Positions 56,390 through 64,000 of a stretch of DNA of 64,000 nt are shown here, piece after piece. Each line of letters begins with the position of its first letter. Position 1 is the stretch's first letter. The position numbers and the translations under genes were made by a program. The DNA is from Brevipalpus yothersi. Taxonomy: Eukaryota; Arthropoda; Arachnida; Trombidiformes; Tenuipalpidae. The stretch is taken from positions 113,293 through 177,292 of the forward strand of contig QZCP01000137.1 of assembly GCA_003956705.1 (NCBI GenBank), read 5' to 3'. The notes below the pieces were generated by a model. It did not search any database. It was given only the letters and a program-made list of their open reading frames with translations, and was not told the DNA's origin.

Positions 56390-57976
56390 TTTACATTTGC
56401 TAAGCTCTAAATTTTTGCACTTTATGAGTAAAACAATGATGGCTAACTTTCTGCTATTTTCCATTTACATTGCATTCGTGCCAGAGGCCTCCTAGCTTTA
56501 CCATGAATCCATGATTCCATAGTATTTTCTTACCCTTTCGATGATATCATGACACAATCTCTCTCTCTTACCTTTCAGAATAATTTCCATCCTCATCTTC
56601 CATCACCCCTTTCTCCGATTCTTATCATCACTCCCCTCGTTTTTATTATTCCTCCATTCATTCATGCAGACCCCATTCTTTTCTAACATTTTACCACCAT
56701 CCAGCTCTACCACCTTCGTGATGATAGTGTTGAACATGGTTCAAATATATATATTTACGAGTTACTCGATTGGGTGAGCAATAGATCAGATCAAATGAGC
56801 GATCTTTAATTTGTAATCATTTGTCGCTCGACACAATCGATGTTCACACACCATTACTTCATCGAGAGAGTGTTGTTCTTCTCTCTCACACACTTTCGTG
56901 TCTGTTTTGTTTTATTTTTTGACATCAAGAACGAGAATCACAATACAATGGGACACTCTCTCCTTTCATCATTTAACCTTAAATTCATTGTGTAAATTAA
57001 TAGATGATCAATTAATCCACATTTAGGCAATCATTCATCCAGCCACTATTGTATACAATCTTTTACCTTCAACCTTTTGATTAGATTCTAATTCTTATTT
57101 TTTCTCTATTTTTTAGCTGAATTTTTGGCAAATTATCAAGTTACCAACAACGAAAATTCTCTTATGGATGATCTGAGAAACGTTCTAGAAATGTCTCTTT
57201 GGGGCAATAAATGTGATCTGTCTCTGAGTGCTGGTGAAGATGTAGGCATAAGCTCTGGATTACTCGGAAAACTGAAAGAAATGCGGCAAAATATTCTCAT
57301 CAATGATTGTGATAAGCTCTTGGAAAAATTAAGAATTCTCAAAAGCAAATCCAACTCCACACTGGACATTGTGCTCGACAATGCTGGATATGAGCTATTC
57401 ACAGATCTGTGTCTCGTCGAATTTCTTCACATCACTAAAATTTTACCCATTGAAAGTAGTCGAGTCAGATTTTATGTTAAGAATTATCCATGGTTCGTTT
57501 CCGATGCTATGGTATACGATTTTCATTGGACCATACAATATTTGGAAGAAGCGACTCAATCTAATTTTTTGAAATCATTGGGTGAAAAGATGCAAAGCTA
57601 TTTAAATCAAGGAGTTTGGACCATCGAAAATGATTTGTTTTTCACCCTTCCTCATGATTTCAGTCGGATGCAAGCGATAAGACCAGAGCTTCATGAGAAG
57701 TTAAGTCGAGCAGATTTAATTCTATTCAAAGGAGATCTTAACTATCGAAAACTTGTTGGTGATCTCAAGTGGCCTCTGACAGCATCTTTTGAAGAAGCTC
57801 TGCGAGGTTTCCATCCATCTGATTTGTGTACTCTTCGTTCCATCAAAGCCGAGGTTTGTGTTGGTTTCAAAGATGAAGAGCAGATAAAATCACTTCCCAA
57901 TAATTGGATGGTGTCTTCCGATTATGCTGTTGTGCAATATTTAGGAAACAAAGAGCTTAATAATGTAGAAAGATGA
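54596..57976 (+). CDS. ARMT1: ARMT1/DUF89 damage-control phosphatase, paralog 2, 4 exons
   Basis: Second copy of the phosphatase at 48724-50223, with the same expected activity. Exons 54596-54636, 54710-54887, 54964-55222 and 57117-57976 give 445 aa. Conserved blocks are TLSERLPEVLVKCLDTFHR, IPWLYAECYMYRKI, MSLWGNKCDLSLSAG, LDNAGYELFTDLCLVEFL, PWFVSDAMVYDF, LILFKGDLNYRKL and GFHPSDLCTL. Intron 1 and the last intron match paralog 1 in position and phase. A 76-base intron at 54888-54963 is extra and was placed so that the protein reads LRYEL then MTDKPLEL, as in other family members. The last intron is enlarged to 1.9 kb and contains an antisense gene. Tail-to-tail with the Sec1/Munc18 gene, 94 bases apart. 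Confidence 0.92.
55240..55692 (-). CDS. Small four-transmembrane protein nested antisense in an ARMT1 intron
   Basis: Single-exon frame of 150 aa with clear coding character; family not recognised. After a basic N-terminus (SHSERKKSKLF) there are four hydrophobic segments: GTLISYLVLDYVLNSVVVFF, GICLYIALALSIVLDIIGLI, LLNVCQLSIGILKVVVIYNY and PLIILHMAIVILSLIFAITI. The C-terminus is short and acidic. The layout resembles tetraspan/LAPTM-like endomembrane proteins, but that is only a topology match. The stop codon lies 17 bases from the end of the ARMT1 exon on the other strand, so its 3' UTR must run antisense to that exon. The Met at 55692 is the first in frame; a second Met is four codons later. 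An upstream non-coding exon cannot be excluded. Confidence 0.68.
   Translation of the reverse strand: MDEKMLVSHSERKKSKLFQLLKGTLISYLVLDYVLNSVVVFFVTTVTNQLDTRNHSLQGPGLSQYHTGICLYIALALSIVLDIIGLIGVIRENPFFSLLNVCQLSIGILKVVVIYNYIPLIILHMAIVILSLIFAITIMPDEDHIHLGCS
55693..57116. other. Remaining intron sequence of ARMT1 paralog 2
   Basis: AT-rich DNA, presumably including the promoter of the nested minus-strand gene, plus a (TC)n microsatellite at about 56341-56389. No other exon recognised. Confidence 0.5.
56341..56389. repeat. (TC)n microsatellite
   Basis: About 49 bases of TC repeat with a single interruption, in the large intron of ARMT1 paralog 2. Confidence 0.9.
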
Positions 57977-58070
57977 AAGTTTCTTCTCCCAGCGTCTATT
58001 GGAATTAAATGCAATATTGTTTGAGTTAATACTGCAGAGTTAACAACTGAACTTCCTCTTCTTCCAGCTC

Positions 58071-61013
58071 TTATCTGTTAGCTCTCTGAGAGAATATGGC
58101 TCTTTCAGCCATCTCTGTAGTCGGAAACAGTTGAGTCAAAAATGATTGAGCTGATAAAAGATCTGTTGATAATAGAGTGACCGGTTGATCACGAGTTCCT
58201 CGTGATCCACCTAGATGTATTTCATTATACGATAGACCACCGAGCATAAATATTATCAATTTAGGTCTACTTGTGGGGCCAACACGCTTTGAGCCGACAG
58301 AAGGGAATTCATTTTCAGGTAATACACCATTGAAATATTTATATACCACTTTTTGGAGCATCGGATAGGTCAGATTACTTGTGGGTGCAAGTTTTTGAAT
58401 TTTTCGAACCAATTTTTTATAATCTTGTATCAATTTATGATGGGCTGATGTCAAATTATTTGATCCTATTAAGCGTAGAGCTTCTTTTTTACTCTTATTT
58501 TTCGTTGCACACATGATCATCACCAATCTCATCAAATCACATGGCAAGAAATTAAGTTTATCTTCCTCATCAGCTCGACGGAATTGTTCAATATTTTCCG
58601 GAACAGTGCCCAGTACATGTCGTTCATAGGCTAATATTCGTCCATAGCCACACTTAAATCGATGGATTACTCTCTCACACAAATAATTACAATCATTAAT
58701 TAGCTTAGAAGATCTTGATCGCTGTTTGAGTGTCATCCGATGTTCTCGACCTCGAACTAGCTTAACAATTTCCTGTAACTTTGTAGTCGCACGATCGATT
58801 GGAAAATTACGAAAAGTGGGACTCAAAAAATCTGATTCAATATTTATATCATATCTTTTCAATTCTTGTCCGATAAATGACTGAATATCTTCGGAATGAA
58901 GGATCGGTGTAACCATATCATAACTTCGATCCAAAACAATTAGCGTGAAATCTTTGCGATATCCTGTTGTATTGGTATTTGTTTTCCGTTTCCTTGCCAA
59001 TGACGTTAATCCACAATTAAATAATGCAGCAATATCACGATTTAAGCTATGCCATGGAGCATCATAATAATATATGTGGGGAAATTGATTCATTTGTTCG
59101 AAAAAATTAACTAATCGAAAAGCAATGGTAACCGTTAGAAAACGTTGATGATCATACACACTGGATGATCGTCTTGATCTCGATGCGAAATAACTAATAT
59201 ATTTGAGGTGAGCACTTTCACCGTTAAATAGTCCAATCCATGGATTGTATGCTGCAAATGCTCCAACAATTATTGGTGGATGTAGACCTATATCTTGTGT
59301 AATTTTTTCAATTACTCCTACTCTTTTGGACACAAATTGACCACAAGGATCGATTGGATGTGTGAGAAAAACGTAACAATCAGAATATGAGCGTTCTCTC
59401 AGATCAGTTGTGAACATTTTGAATTGTTGATCAGATATGCGATGTAAATTGATCAAATAAACGAATAAAGCTTTTTGGGTCAAATTATTTGACAAAGTTT
59501 CACTGAGATCGAATATTCTATTGACACCAAATCGCTTGCAAGATAGCCATCCAACTGAATTTTCCAAAATATTTCGACTATGCTTATCACTTTTGATGAA
59601 GATTAATTCGATTTTCTCACCAGTCCGTAAGATTTTTATTACATCGAAAAAATGTTTTCCAAAAATTTCTTTATTAATTCTTAATAGGCCAGTTTTCTGA
59701 TTTCTCCATGAATCTTGCTCTCGAACAGTTGCTAACTGTGTATTGCCTCGTGAAAAGGGAAATCGAGTTCGATTTTTTGGGAATTCATCGAAATATTCTA
59801 TTCGAGCAGCTGAATTATTTTCTCTATTTTCATTAATTGCTTTGATCGCATCAATTGATTCAATTTTTACACCAGGCGGCAAATCAATAGTGAGAGGCTT
59901 AAGTTTTTTCTTCGATCTCAAATTGGAACTTCGTCTTGATTTGCCTCTCGTGGTTCGCTGAGTTTCATCAGTTTCGGGTCCACTTTCAAGGGTATCAGGA
60001 GTATCAGGGGACTTATCTGATCTATTTCTACTAATCAATATACTTTTGGCCACAGATTTACCTTTACCTCGCATTGTTGGCTTTTTAATAGAAAATCTGA
60101 GTGGTGATGATTCTACTTTCTTGGGAATTGATGCTTGTTTAATCAGTGGCTTACTGGATGCTTTTTCTGGTGAAGGCTGGAAGCGAAGAGAAGGAGTTCT
60201 CTTTTTCGCAAGAGAAATATCGATGCTCATGTCAGAAGTTTTCTTGGGAATACTTTTTTCAGTAGTTTGACTTGTACCAGATTCTTTTTTAACTGGTTCT
60301 TTGGAAACTTTTTTGGTGACTTCTGTCAGAGGAGTTTGACTTGTGGCAGATTCTTTTCTAGTTGGTTCTATTGATTTGGAAACTTTTCTAGGTTCCTCAA
60401 TCGGAACCAGAGGAGGTTGACTTGTACTGGATCCAGATCTACCTGATGGTATTGTTTTCTTGTTGGTATCAAATCCAGTCGTTTCACCGGATGGCAATAG
60501 TTCAGGTAATTTTTCAGATGTTTCTTTTTTGGATGCTGATTTTGGTTCTGATTCTGATTCATCCAGCGGATGATTGGAACTTTTCTCAGAATCCTCTGAT
60601 ACAGTAATGGGTTTTGGAGAACTCGAAGATTTCTTTCCAGATGATCTCTTTTTACCCGATTTTCCTACTCGATCTGTAGACACACCGGGACCGGCCTTCG
60701 ATTTCTTAACCACAGGTTTGCTTGAGGTAGCTTTCCCAAATTTCTCAGATAAACTTCTGCTAATTTTGGCAGTTTTTGCTCTGATGATAGTTCGTAATAC
60801 TGCTGAACTTGATCTGCCGACAGTCGTCTTCTTCGATGGAATTGTCTTACCTGTGGTTTCTGTTTCACCTGCTTTCGTAGATTTTTTCCCTTTAATTTTA
60901 AGCTCAGGTGAGGTGATTGAACCAGATTTTTTCGACTCTTTGCTAGTAGATGATTTATCTTCCGAACTTCCCGATTCTGAAGAAGATTCTTGCTTTTTCG
61001 GTGCTGGTGGCAT
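58071..61013 (-). CDS. Divergent intronless Sec1/Munc18-family protein with long N-terminal extension
   Basis: SM protein, a regulator that clasps syntaxins and SNARE bundles in vesicle fusion. One uninterrupted 980-codon frame. Residues of about 438-980 match the SM fold: GLLRINKEIFGKHFFDVI at the start, FLTHPIDP, FTLIVLDRSYDMVTPILH (the SM aspartate-arginine block), DLMRLVMIMCATKNKSK and near the end RPKLIIFMLGGLSYNEIHL. It looks closest to the exocytic Sec1/ROP/UNC-18 branch but is strongly diverged. Residues 1 to about 435 are a Ser/Lys/Thr/Glu-rich, probably disordered extension with internal repeats (KKESGTSQT, RKESATSQT); normal SM proteins of about 600 aa lack it. All other protein genes here that I could build fully have introns except the small nested one, which hints at a retroposed origin, though no poly(A) tract or target duplication is visible. 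Start Met at 61013. Confidence 0.85.
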   Translation of the reverse strand: MPPAPKKQESSSESGSSEDKSSTSKESKKSGSITSPELKIKGKKSTKAGETETTGKTIPSKKTTVGRSSSAVLRTIIRAKTAKISRSLSEKFGKATSSKPVVKKSKAGPGVSTDRVGKSGKKRSSGKKSSSSPKPITVSEDSEKSSNHPLDESESEPKSASKKETSEKLPELLPSGETTGFDTNKKTIPSGRSGSSTSQPPLVPIEEPRKVSKSIEPTRKESATSQTPLTEVTKKVSKEPVKKESGTSQTTEKSIPKKTSDMSIDISLAKKRTPSLRFQPSPEKASSKPLIKQASIPKKVESSPLRFSIKKPTMRGKGKSVAKSILISRNRSDKSPDTPDTLESGPETDETQRTTRGKSRRSSNLRSKKKLKPLTIDLPPGVKIESIDAIKAINENRENNSAARIEYFDEFPKNRTRFPFSRGNTQLATVREQDSWRNQKTGLLRINKEIFGKHFFDVIKILRTGEKIELIFIKSDKHSRNILENSVGWLSCKRFGVNRIFDLSETLSNNLTQKALFVYLINLHRISDQQFKMFTTDLRERSYSDCYVFLTHPIDPCGQFVSKRVGVIEKITQDIGLHPPIIVGAFAAYNPWIGLFNGESAHLKYISYFASRSRRSSSVYDHQRFLTVTIAFRLVNFFEQMNQFPHIYYYDAPWHSLNRDIAALFNCGLTSLARKRKTNTNTTGYRKDFTLIVLDRSYDMVTPILHSEDIQSFIGQELKRYDINIESDFLSPTFRNFPIDRATTKLQEIVKLVRGREHRMTLKQRSRSSKLINDCNYLCERVIHRFKCGYGRILAYERHVLGTVPENIEQFRRADEEDKLNFLPCDLMRLVMIMCATKNKSKKEALRLIGSNNLTSAHHKLIQDYKKLVRKIQKLAPTSNLTYPMLQKVVYKYFNGVLPENEFPSVGSKRVGPTSRPKLIIFMLGGLSYNEIHLGGSRGTRDQPVTLLSTDLLSAQSFLTQLFPTTEMAERAIFSQRANR

Positions 61014-61216
61014 GTCAATAATTGTGATCGTTTGTTCCCAGATTGCATAAAAATATTCAATCGATAGAGATTAGAAAATCATGATGACAACACTCGAAAA
61101 CAGGACACAAACAGTTACACATACACCACAAATTTCAACACTGATTACAATCAATCGAAAAATGAAACAAAACAAAACAACATACAGTAGACACAATTGA
61201 ACATGGTGTTCAAGTG

Positions 61217-61513
61217 TCACCGTATCCTTGGTCCAACAACAATACCAGCCGATAGTACATGATGTTTTCGAGAATATCCAGAAGTTGGAACTGATGGATG
61301 CGATGATAGCATGGCTAACCAGTATGGCTTCTGGATTCCATAGCTTGGCCAGCCATATGATTCAAAGTATGCAAATGGCATAGTTGCTTTGCCAAAGTGG
61401 ATGATATTGATGATCAGCAGAATTATTAAGAAAGTTTTTCTCTGTATCTTTCCAAAATCGATGAAAATAGTGATGACCAATGAGAACCAGAACGAGATCG
61501 AGAAATAGAACAA
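61217..61513 (-). CDS. Possible small secreted or membrane protein exon
   Basis: Minus-strand frame of 98 aa. It begins with hydrophobic stretches (FSISFWFSLVITIFIDF and KTFLIILLIINIIHFGKA), the second resembling a signal peptide, followed by an aromatic, Gly/Ser/His/Pro-rich segment (FAYFESYGWPSYGIQKPYW) and ending VVGPRIR. It may be the last exon of a gene, with upstream exon candidate 61651-61819 ending in a good donor (GGAG/GTGAGT), but the phases I tried do not join cleanly. No family recognised; could be spurious. Confidence 0.3.
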   Translation of the reverse strand: MFYFSISFWFSLVITIFIDFGKIQRKTFLIILLIINIIHFGKATMPFAYFESYGWPSYGIQKPYWLAMLSSHPSVPTSGYSRKHHVLSAGIVVGPRIR

Positions 61514-61650
61514 AAAGTATCAATTGTTTAGATGGTGAACAAAAAAACTTATTCAAAGTGTCACAAAACTAATTGAATCGATTAATTAATTGGAAAAATA
61601 GTGTCAAAATTTTCCAAATAATCACCACACAACCATAGATAGTGACTCAC

Positions 61651-61819
61651 CTCCAATTTGATCATGATATTGATGATATTGATGGTGATGATTGGTAGAA
61701 GACATTCGTGAATGCATAAGTTTACGATTCGAACAATCACTGTCTACTGGGCCAAGTTTAATCGGTAGCTTATTTATAAGCGAAACACTGATTTTCGTGA
61801 CCTGACCCGGAAAAATCAT
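61651..61819 (-). CDS. Possible first exon of an unidentified minus-strand gene
   Basis: An open frame starting MIFPGQVTKISVSLINKLP and ending in a His/Gln/Tyr-rich stretch runs into a strong donor GTGAGTCAC at 61650. No family match, and the next exon is not established. It might belong with the frame at 61217-61513. Confidence 0.25.
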
Positions 61820-62676
61820 TTGAAAAGGAAAAGTATTTTATTTTACTAAAATCACCAAACATTCATATAGGTACACACACACATCAAAACACTAATCGAA
61901 TAGTCTGTAGACCTCTTGGGGGTAGAACTTTACCATCCAATGAGATATCCTTTATTTATGATCACAATTTTTCCTTTTTCCATTGAAGGTTATCAGGTCG
62001 GACTATTGGCGGTCCTTACGGTAAATATAACCGTAATCATTATCATATCATCGATCGAATAGATCAATAATGTTGTCGGGTGGAGAGGAGAACGGAAAAT
62101 AATTGAAGGACATTCCAGATTATGAAAGATTATCAGGTGAGAGTGAGAGGAGCGAAAAAGAATACATACAACCACACCAAATGCTGAGGATGGTCAATCT
62201 CATGTGTACACATCGGAGTCTTGAATATACAGTTTCATGTGTACTCGAAAATAAGGTGTATTCAACTATACTGAACTATCTGTCGATAAGATTCCAATAA
62301 ATAAATACATTATACATTTACTGTCAAGTTGATCACAAGTGGATTGTTCATGCCTGGAAGGAGATCTGACATGCAATAAGATGGAGAGAGAGAGAAAGAT
62401 TGAAAATGAAAGTGAAGGAGGATCGATGAGTAAATAACAGAAATATTTTTTGTCAAACTTATTCTTCCATCTGATTCACCATCACAATCAATGTGCCTAA
62501 CCTTGACTCCACTCTTATTGTGATATGGATGAGATGAAGTGCTCAAGTTTCCGGTGGTTTTGACCCATGAGGCAAGTTTATCGTCTCTGTCAACCCATTG
62601 GAATCATATATCCGATTAATTCAATAGAACTTTAATCCATAAAGAGTTAAGAAATGATCACAGATTGTTTTATCAG
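61820..62676. other. Intergenic DNA with no supported gene
   Basis: AT-rich sequence. Short open frames here have no coding character that I trust. Confidence 0.45.
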
Positions 62677-62984
62677 CTGTGGGGAAAGTCAGAGTAGGCA
62701 ATTTTAAGCTCTATGATGATAGAACTGTTGAATTACTAGGAGTTAATATTACTATTACAGTTCTATTACGACGATCTGAAATCTTGGTAAAATCTTCGGA
62801 AACTGGTCTACGTGACGTTGAAATGGAATTTTCATGGTGTGGCCTTCAAATTGTGTTTACTTTGGAATACATCAATCAAGTATCTTCCTCATGGAGTACA
62901 TTCACAATTGACACTAATCGGCGGTGTTGTGGTATTGCGATTGAGTCACGGTTCCGTTCGGAAGTAGGCTTATGGGACACTTGA
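62677..62984 (+). CDS. Possible terminal exon of an unidentified gene
   Basis: A 101-codon open stretch follows a plausible acceptor (TTGTTTTATCAG at 62676) and ends at a TGA at 62984. The translation (GKVRVGNFKLYDDRTVELLG, later VEMEFSWCGLQIVFTLEY) alternates polar and hydrophobic residues like a beta-sandwich. No in-frame ATG opens it, and no upstream exon or family was recognised. Confidence 0.3.
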
Positions 62985-63402
62985 TTGTGGACTATATCGT
63001 TTAACAGAAGGAGAGAGAGAGAGGGAGAAAGAGAGGGAGAAGCTCAATATTATCAAATATCGACTCTCCTTCAAACAAGTTTTCGAATATGATGGTTCTG
63101 ATGGCTCATCACTTTTCCAACGAATCATGAGTGTTTACTTGTCCTTGACATGATCATGACTCATATTATCAAGTTATCTGAGATGAGTGATTGCATTTAT
63201 TCCGTCAACTTCTATCACTTTCAAGTGGGATCATAGTTTTTCTCTCTGTTCAAATTCAGTTTCGATTTTCTCTTTCAGCAATGTATCTCTTGTGAGAAAC
63301 ATTTTTCATGTGAACGTCGGTGTAAGTTTTCGAGTGAAAAATTTCCATTCGCTTTCATTTATGATCATCAGTTTTGGAACCGGGAAATCATAACTTGAGA
63401 AA
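62985..63402. other. Intergenic DNA before the Helitron ends
   Basis: AT-rich sequence with a short GA-rich run at about 63010-63040. Nothing else recognised. Confidence 0.45.
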
Positions 63403-63434
63403 CTAGCAAGGAAGGCCCATTTAAAAATGGGCCC
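63403..63434 (-). mobile_element. Second Helitron-type 3' terminus (hairpin plus CTAG)
   Basis: On the minus strand this reads hairpin GGCCCATT/AATGGGCC, then a short spacer (CTTCCTTG), then CTAG, with a T following outside (A at 63402 on the plus strand). These are the hallmarks of a Helitron 3' end. The terminal dozen bases closely resemble those of the terminus at 63608 (TTCCTTGCTAG versus TTCCCTGCTAG). Confidence 0.6.
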
Positions 63435-63480
63435 GTTAGAGTGAATCAAAGTTGAGGTGGGCCAACCAAAATACCAATTT

Positions 63481-63565
63481 CTCTCTCTCTCTCTTTCTCT
63501 TTCTCTTTCTCTTTCTCTTTCTCTTTCTCTTTCTCTTTCTCTTTCTCTTTCTCTTTCTCTTTCTC
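63481..63565. repeat. (CT)7 followed by (TTTCTC)n hexamer microsatellite
   Basis: About 14 bases of CT repeat pass into about 12 copies of TTTCTC, lying between the two Helitron-like 3' termini. Confidence 0.92.
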
Positions 63566-63607
63566 ACGCATGCTCTCTCGTTAGAAGGAATTTTTTTTTA
63601 TATAAGA

Positions 63608-64000
63608 CTAGCAGGGAATGCCCGTTATAAAACGGGCAGCGCCCCTCGCGTTATAAAAGTAAAAATGCTCAAAATCATAACTTGATGTTTCCAGTATCGG
63701 AAATTATATTGTGGTAGTCAAGTAGAGATCAAAGTATAATAAGTATAAATTGAGTACAAAATCAAGTAAAAATATAATAAGTATAAATCTGAGTATAATT
63801 CAAGTGAAAATCTCTCTATATACAACATTTTGAGTGAAATATTCATTTGTATCCTCATTGAGTCCCTGATCTGAGGAGGAATTTATAAGGACCTTGATGG
63901 AATCACGACTTCTAACCCTGGAAAATGCTACATAAAGTTGGCCATGAGAGAATACTGGCTTCGGTAAATAGAGTCCTATTTTATCGAAAGTTTGTCCCTA
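63608..64000 (-). mobile_element. Helitron, 3' portion (minus strand, continues beyond window)
   Basis: Rolling-circle DNA transposon running right to left. The 3' terminus at 63608-63611 is CTAG on the minus strand, preceded by a 7-bp hairpin at 63620-63637 (GCCCGTT, ATAA loop, AACGGGC) with 8 spacer bases, and it is flanked by the expected A/T target dinucleotide. About 160 bases of AT-rich non-coding sequence with an AAGTATAATAAGTATAAA-type direct repeat separate it from the end of the Rep/helicase coding region at 63800. Confidence 0.85.
63800..64000 (-). pseudogene. Helitron Rep/helicase C-terminus, broken by an in-frame stop
   Basis: Minus-strand translation from the window edge reads GQTFDKIGLYLPKPVFSHG, then QLYVAFSRVRS, DSIKVLI and finally EYFTQNVVYREIFT before TGA at 63800-63802. 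This is the PIF1-like helicase C-terminus of Helitrons, including the SRVRS motif. The codon just before GQT, at 63998-64000, is TAG where functional elements usually have CAG (Gln of SQGQT). The copy is therefore probably inactive, unless the window-edge base is an error. Confidence 0.85.

Noticed and set aside
60574..61050. Plus-strand 158-codon frame opposite the SM protein N-terminus
   Set aside because: Shadow of the Ser/Lys-rich coding sequence on the other strand, with no start context or family similarity.
63187..63393. Small plus-strand frame before the Helitron ends
   Set aside because: Ser/Phe-rich, no acceptor or family similarity; looks like AT-rich non-coding DNA.

Overview
This is AT-rich nuclear DNA from an animal. 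It carries spliceosomal GT-AG introns, a U1 snRNA gene, a KCNQ potassium channel, an intraflagellar-transport protein (IFT172), an N-recognin ubiquitin ligase and a Helitron fragment. Compact genes, short introns, a cathepsin L, Ser/Thr/His homopolymer-rich coding sequence and abundant (GA)n/(TC)n microsatellites suggest a small-genome ecdysozoan. A mite is my best guess, but the sequence does not prove it.

Layout. 1-21 kb (+): most of a KCNQ channel gene (14 exons recognised, first exon(s) missing). Its introns are full of microsatellites, and one (GA)n tract contains a 607-base assembly gap. About 21.4-21.6 kb (+): a complete U1 snRNA gene between two convergent protein genes. 22-28.6 kb (-): a UBR1/UBR2-type E3 ligase (7 exons). 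29.5-31.0 kb (+): cystathionine gamma-lyase (4 exons). 31.1-36.7 kb (-): IFT172 (7 exons). 37.4-45.8 kb (+): three tandem paralogous two-exon genes for single-pass membrane proteins with a PSI-like cysteine module, the least familiar system in the window. 46.9-48.1 kb (+): cathepsin L-like protease. 48.7-58.0 kb: two ARMT1/DUF89 damage-control phosphatase paralogs (+) that flank, on the minus strand, glycerate 2-kinase and a 3-hydroxyacyl-CoA dehydratase. The last intron of the second ARMT1 copy hosts an antisense four-transmembrane single-exon gene. 58.1-61.0 kb (-): an intronless, divergent Sec1/Munc18 protein with a long Ser/Lys-rich N-terminal extension. 61-63 kb: weak candidates only. 63.4-64.0 kb: the 3' end of a minus-strand Helitron with hairpin/CTAG terminus, a decayed helicase C-terminus, and a second Helitron-like terminus 205 bp further on.

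The genes do not form one pathway. Neighbours are mostly unrelated housekeeping genes packed tail-to-tail with gaps of roughly 80-140 bp, which is typical of a compact genome. Two local tandem duplications stand out: the PSI-protein trio and the ARMT1 pair. All protein assignments come from reading translated exons and comparing them with remembered family sequences; no database search was run.
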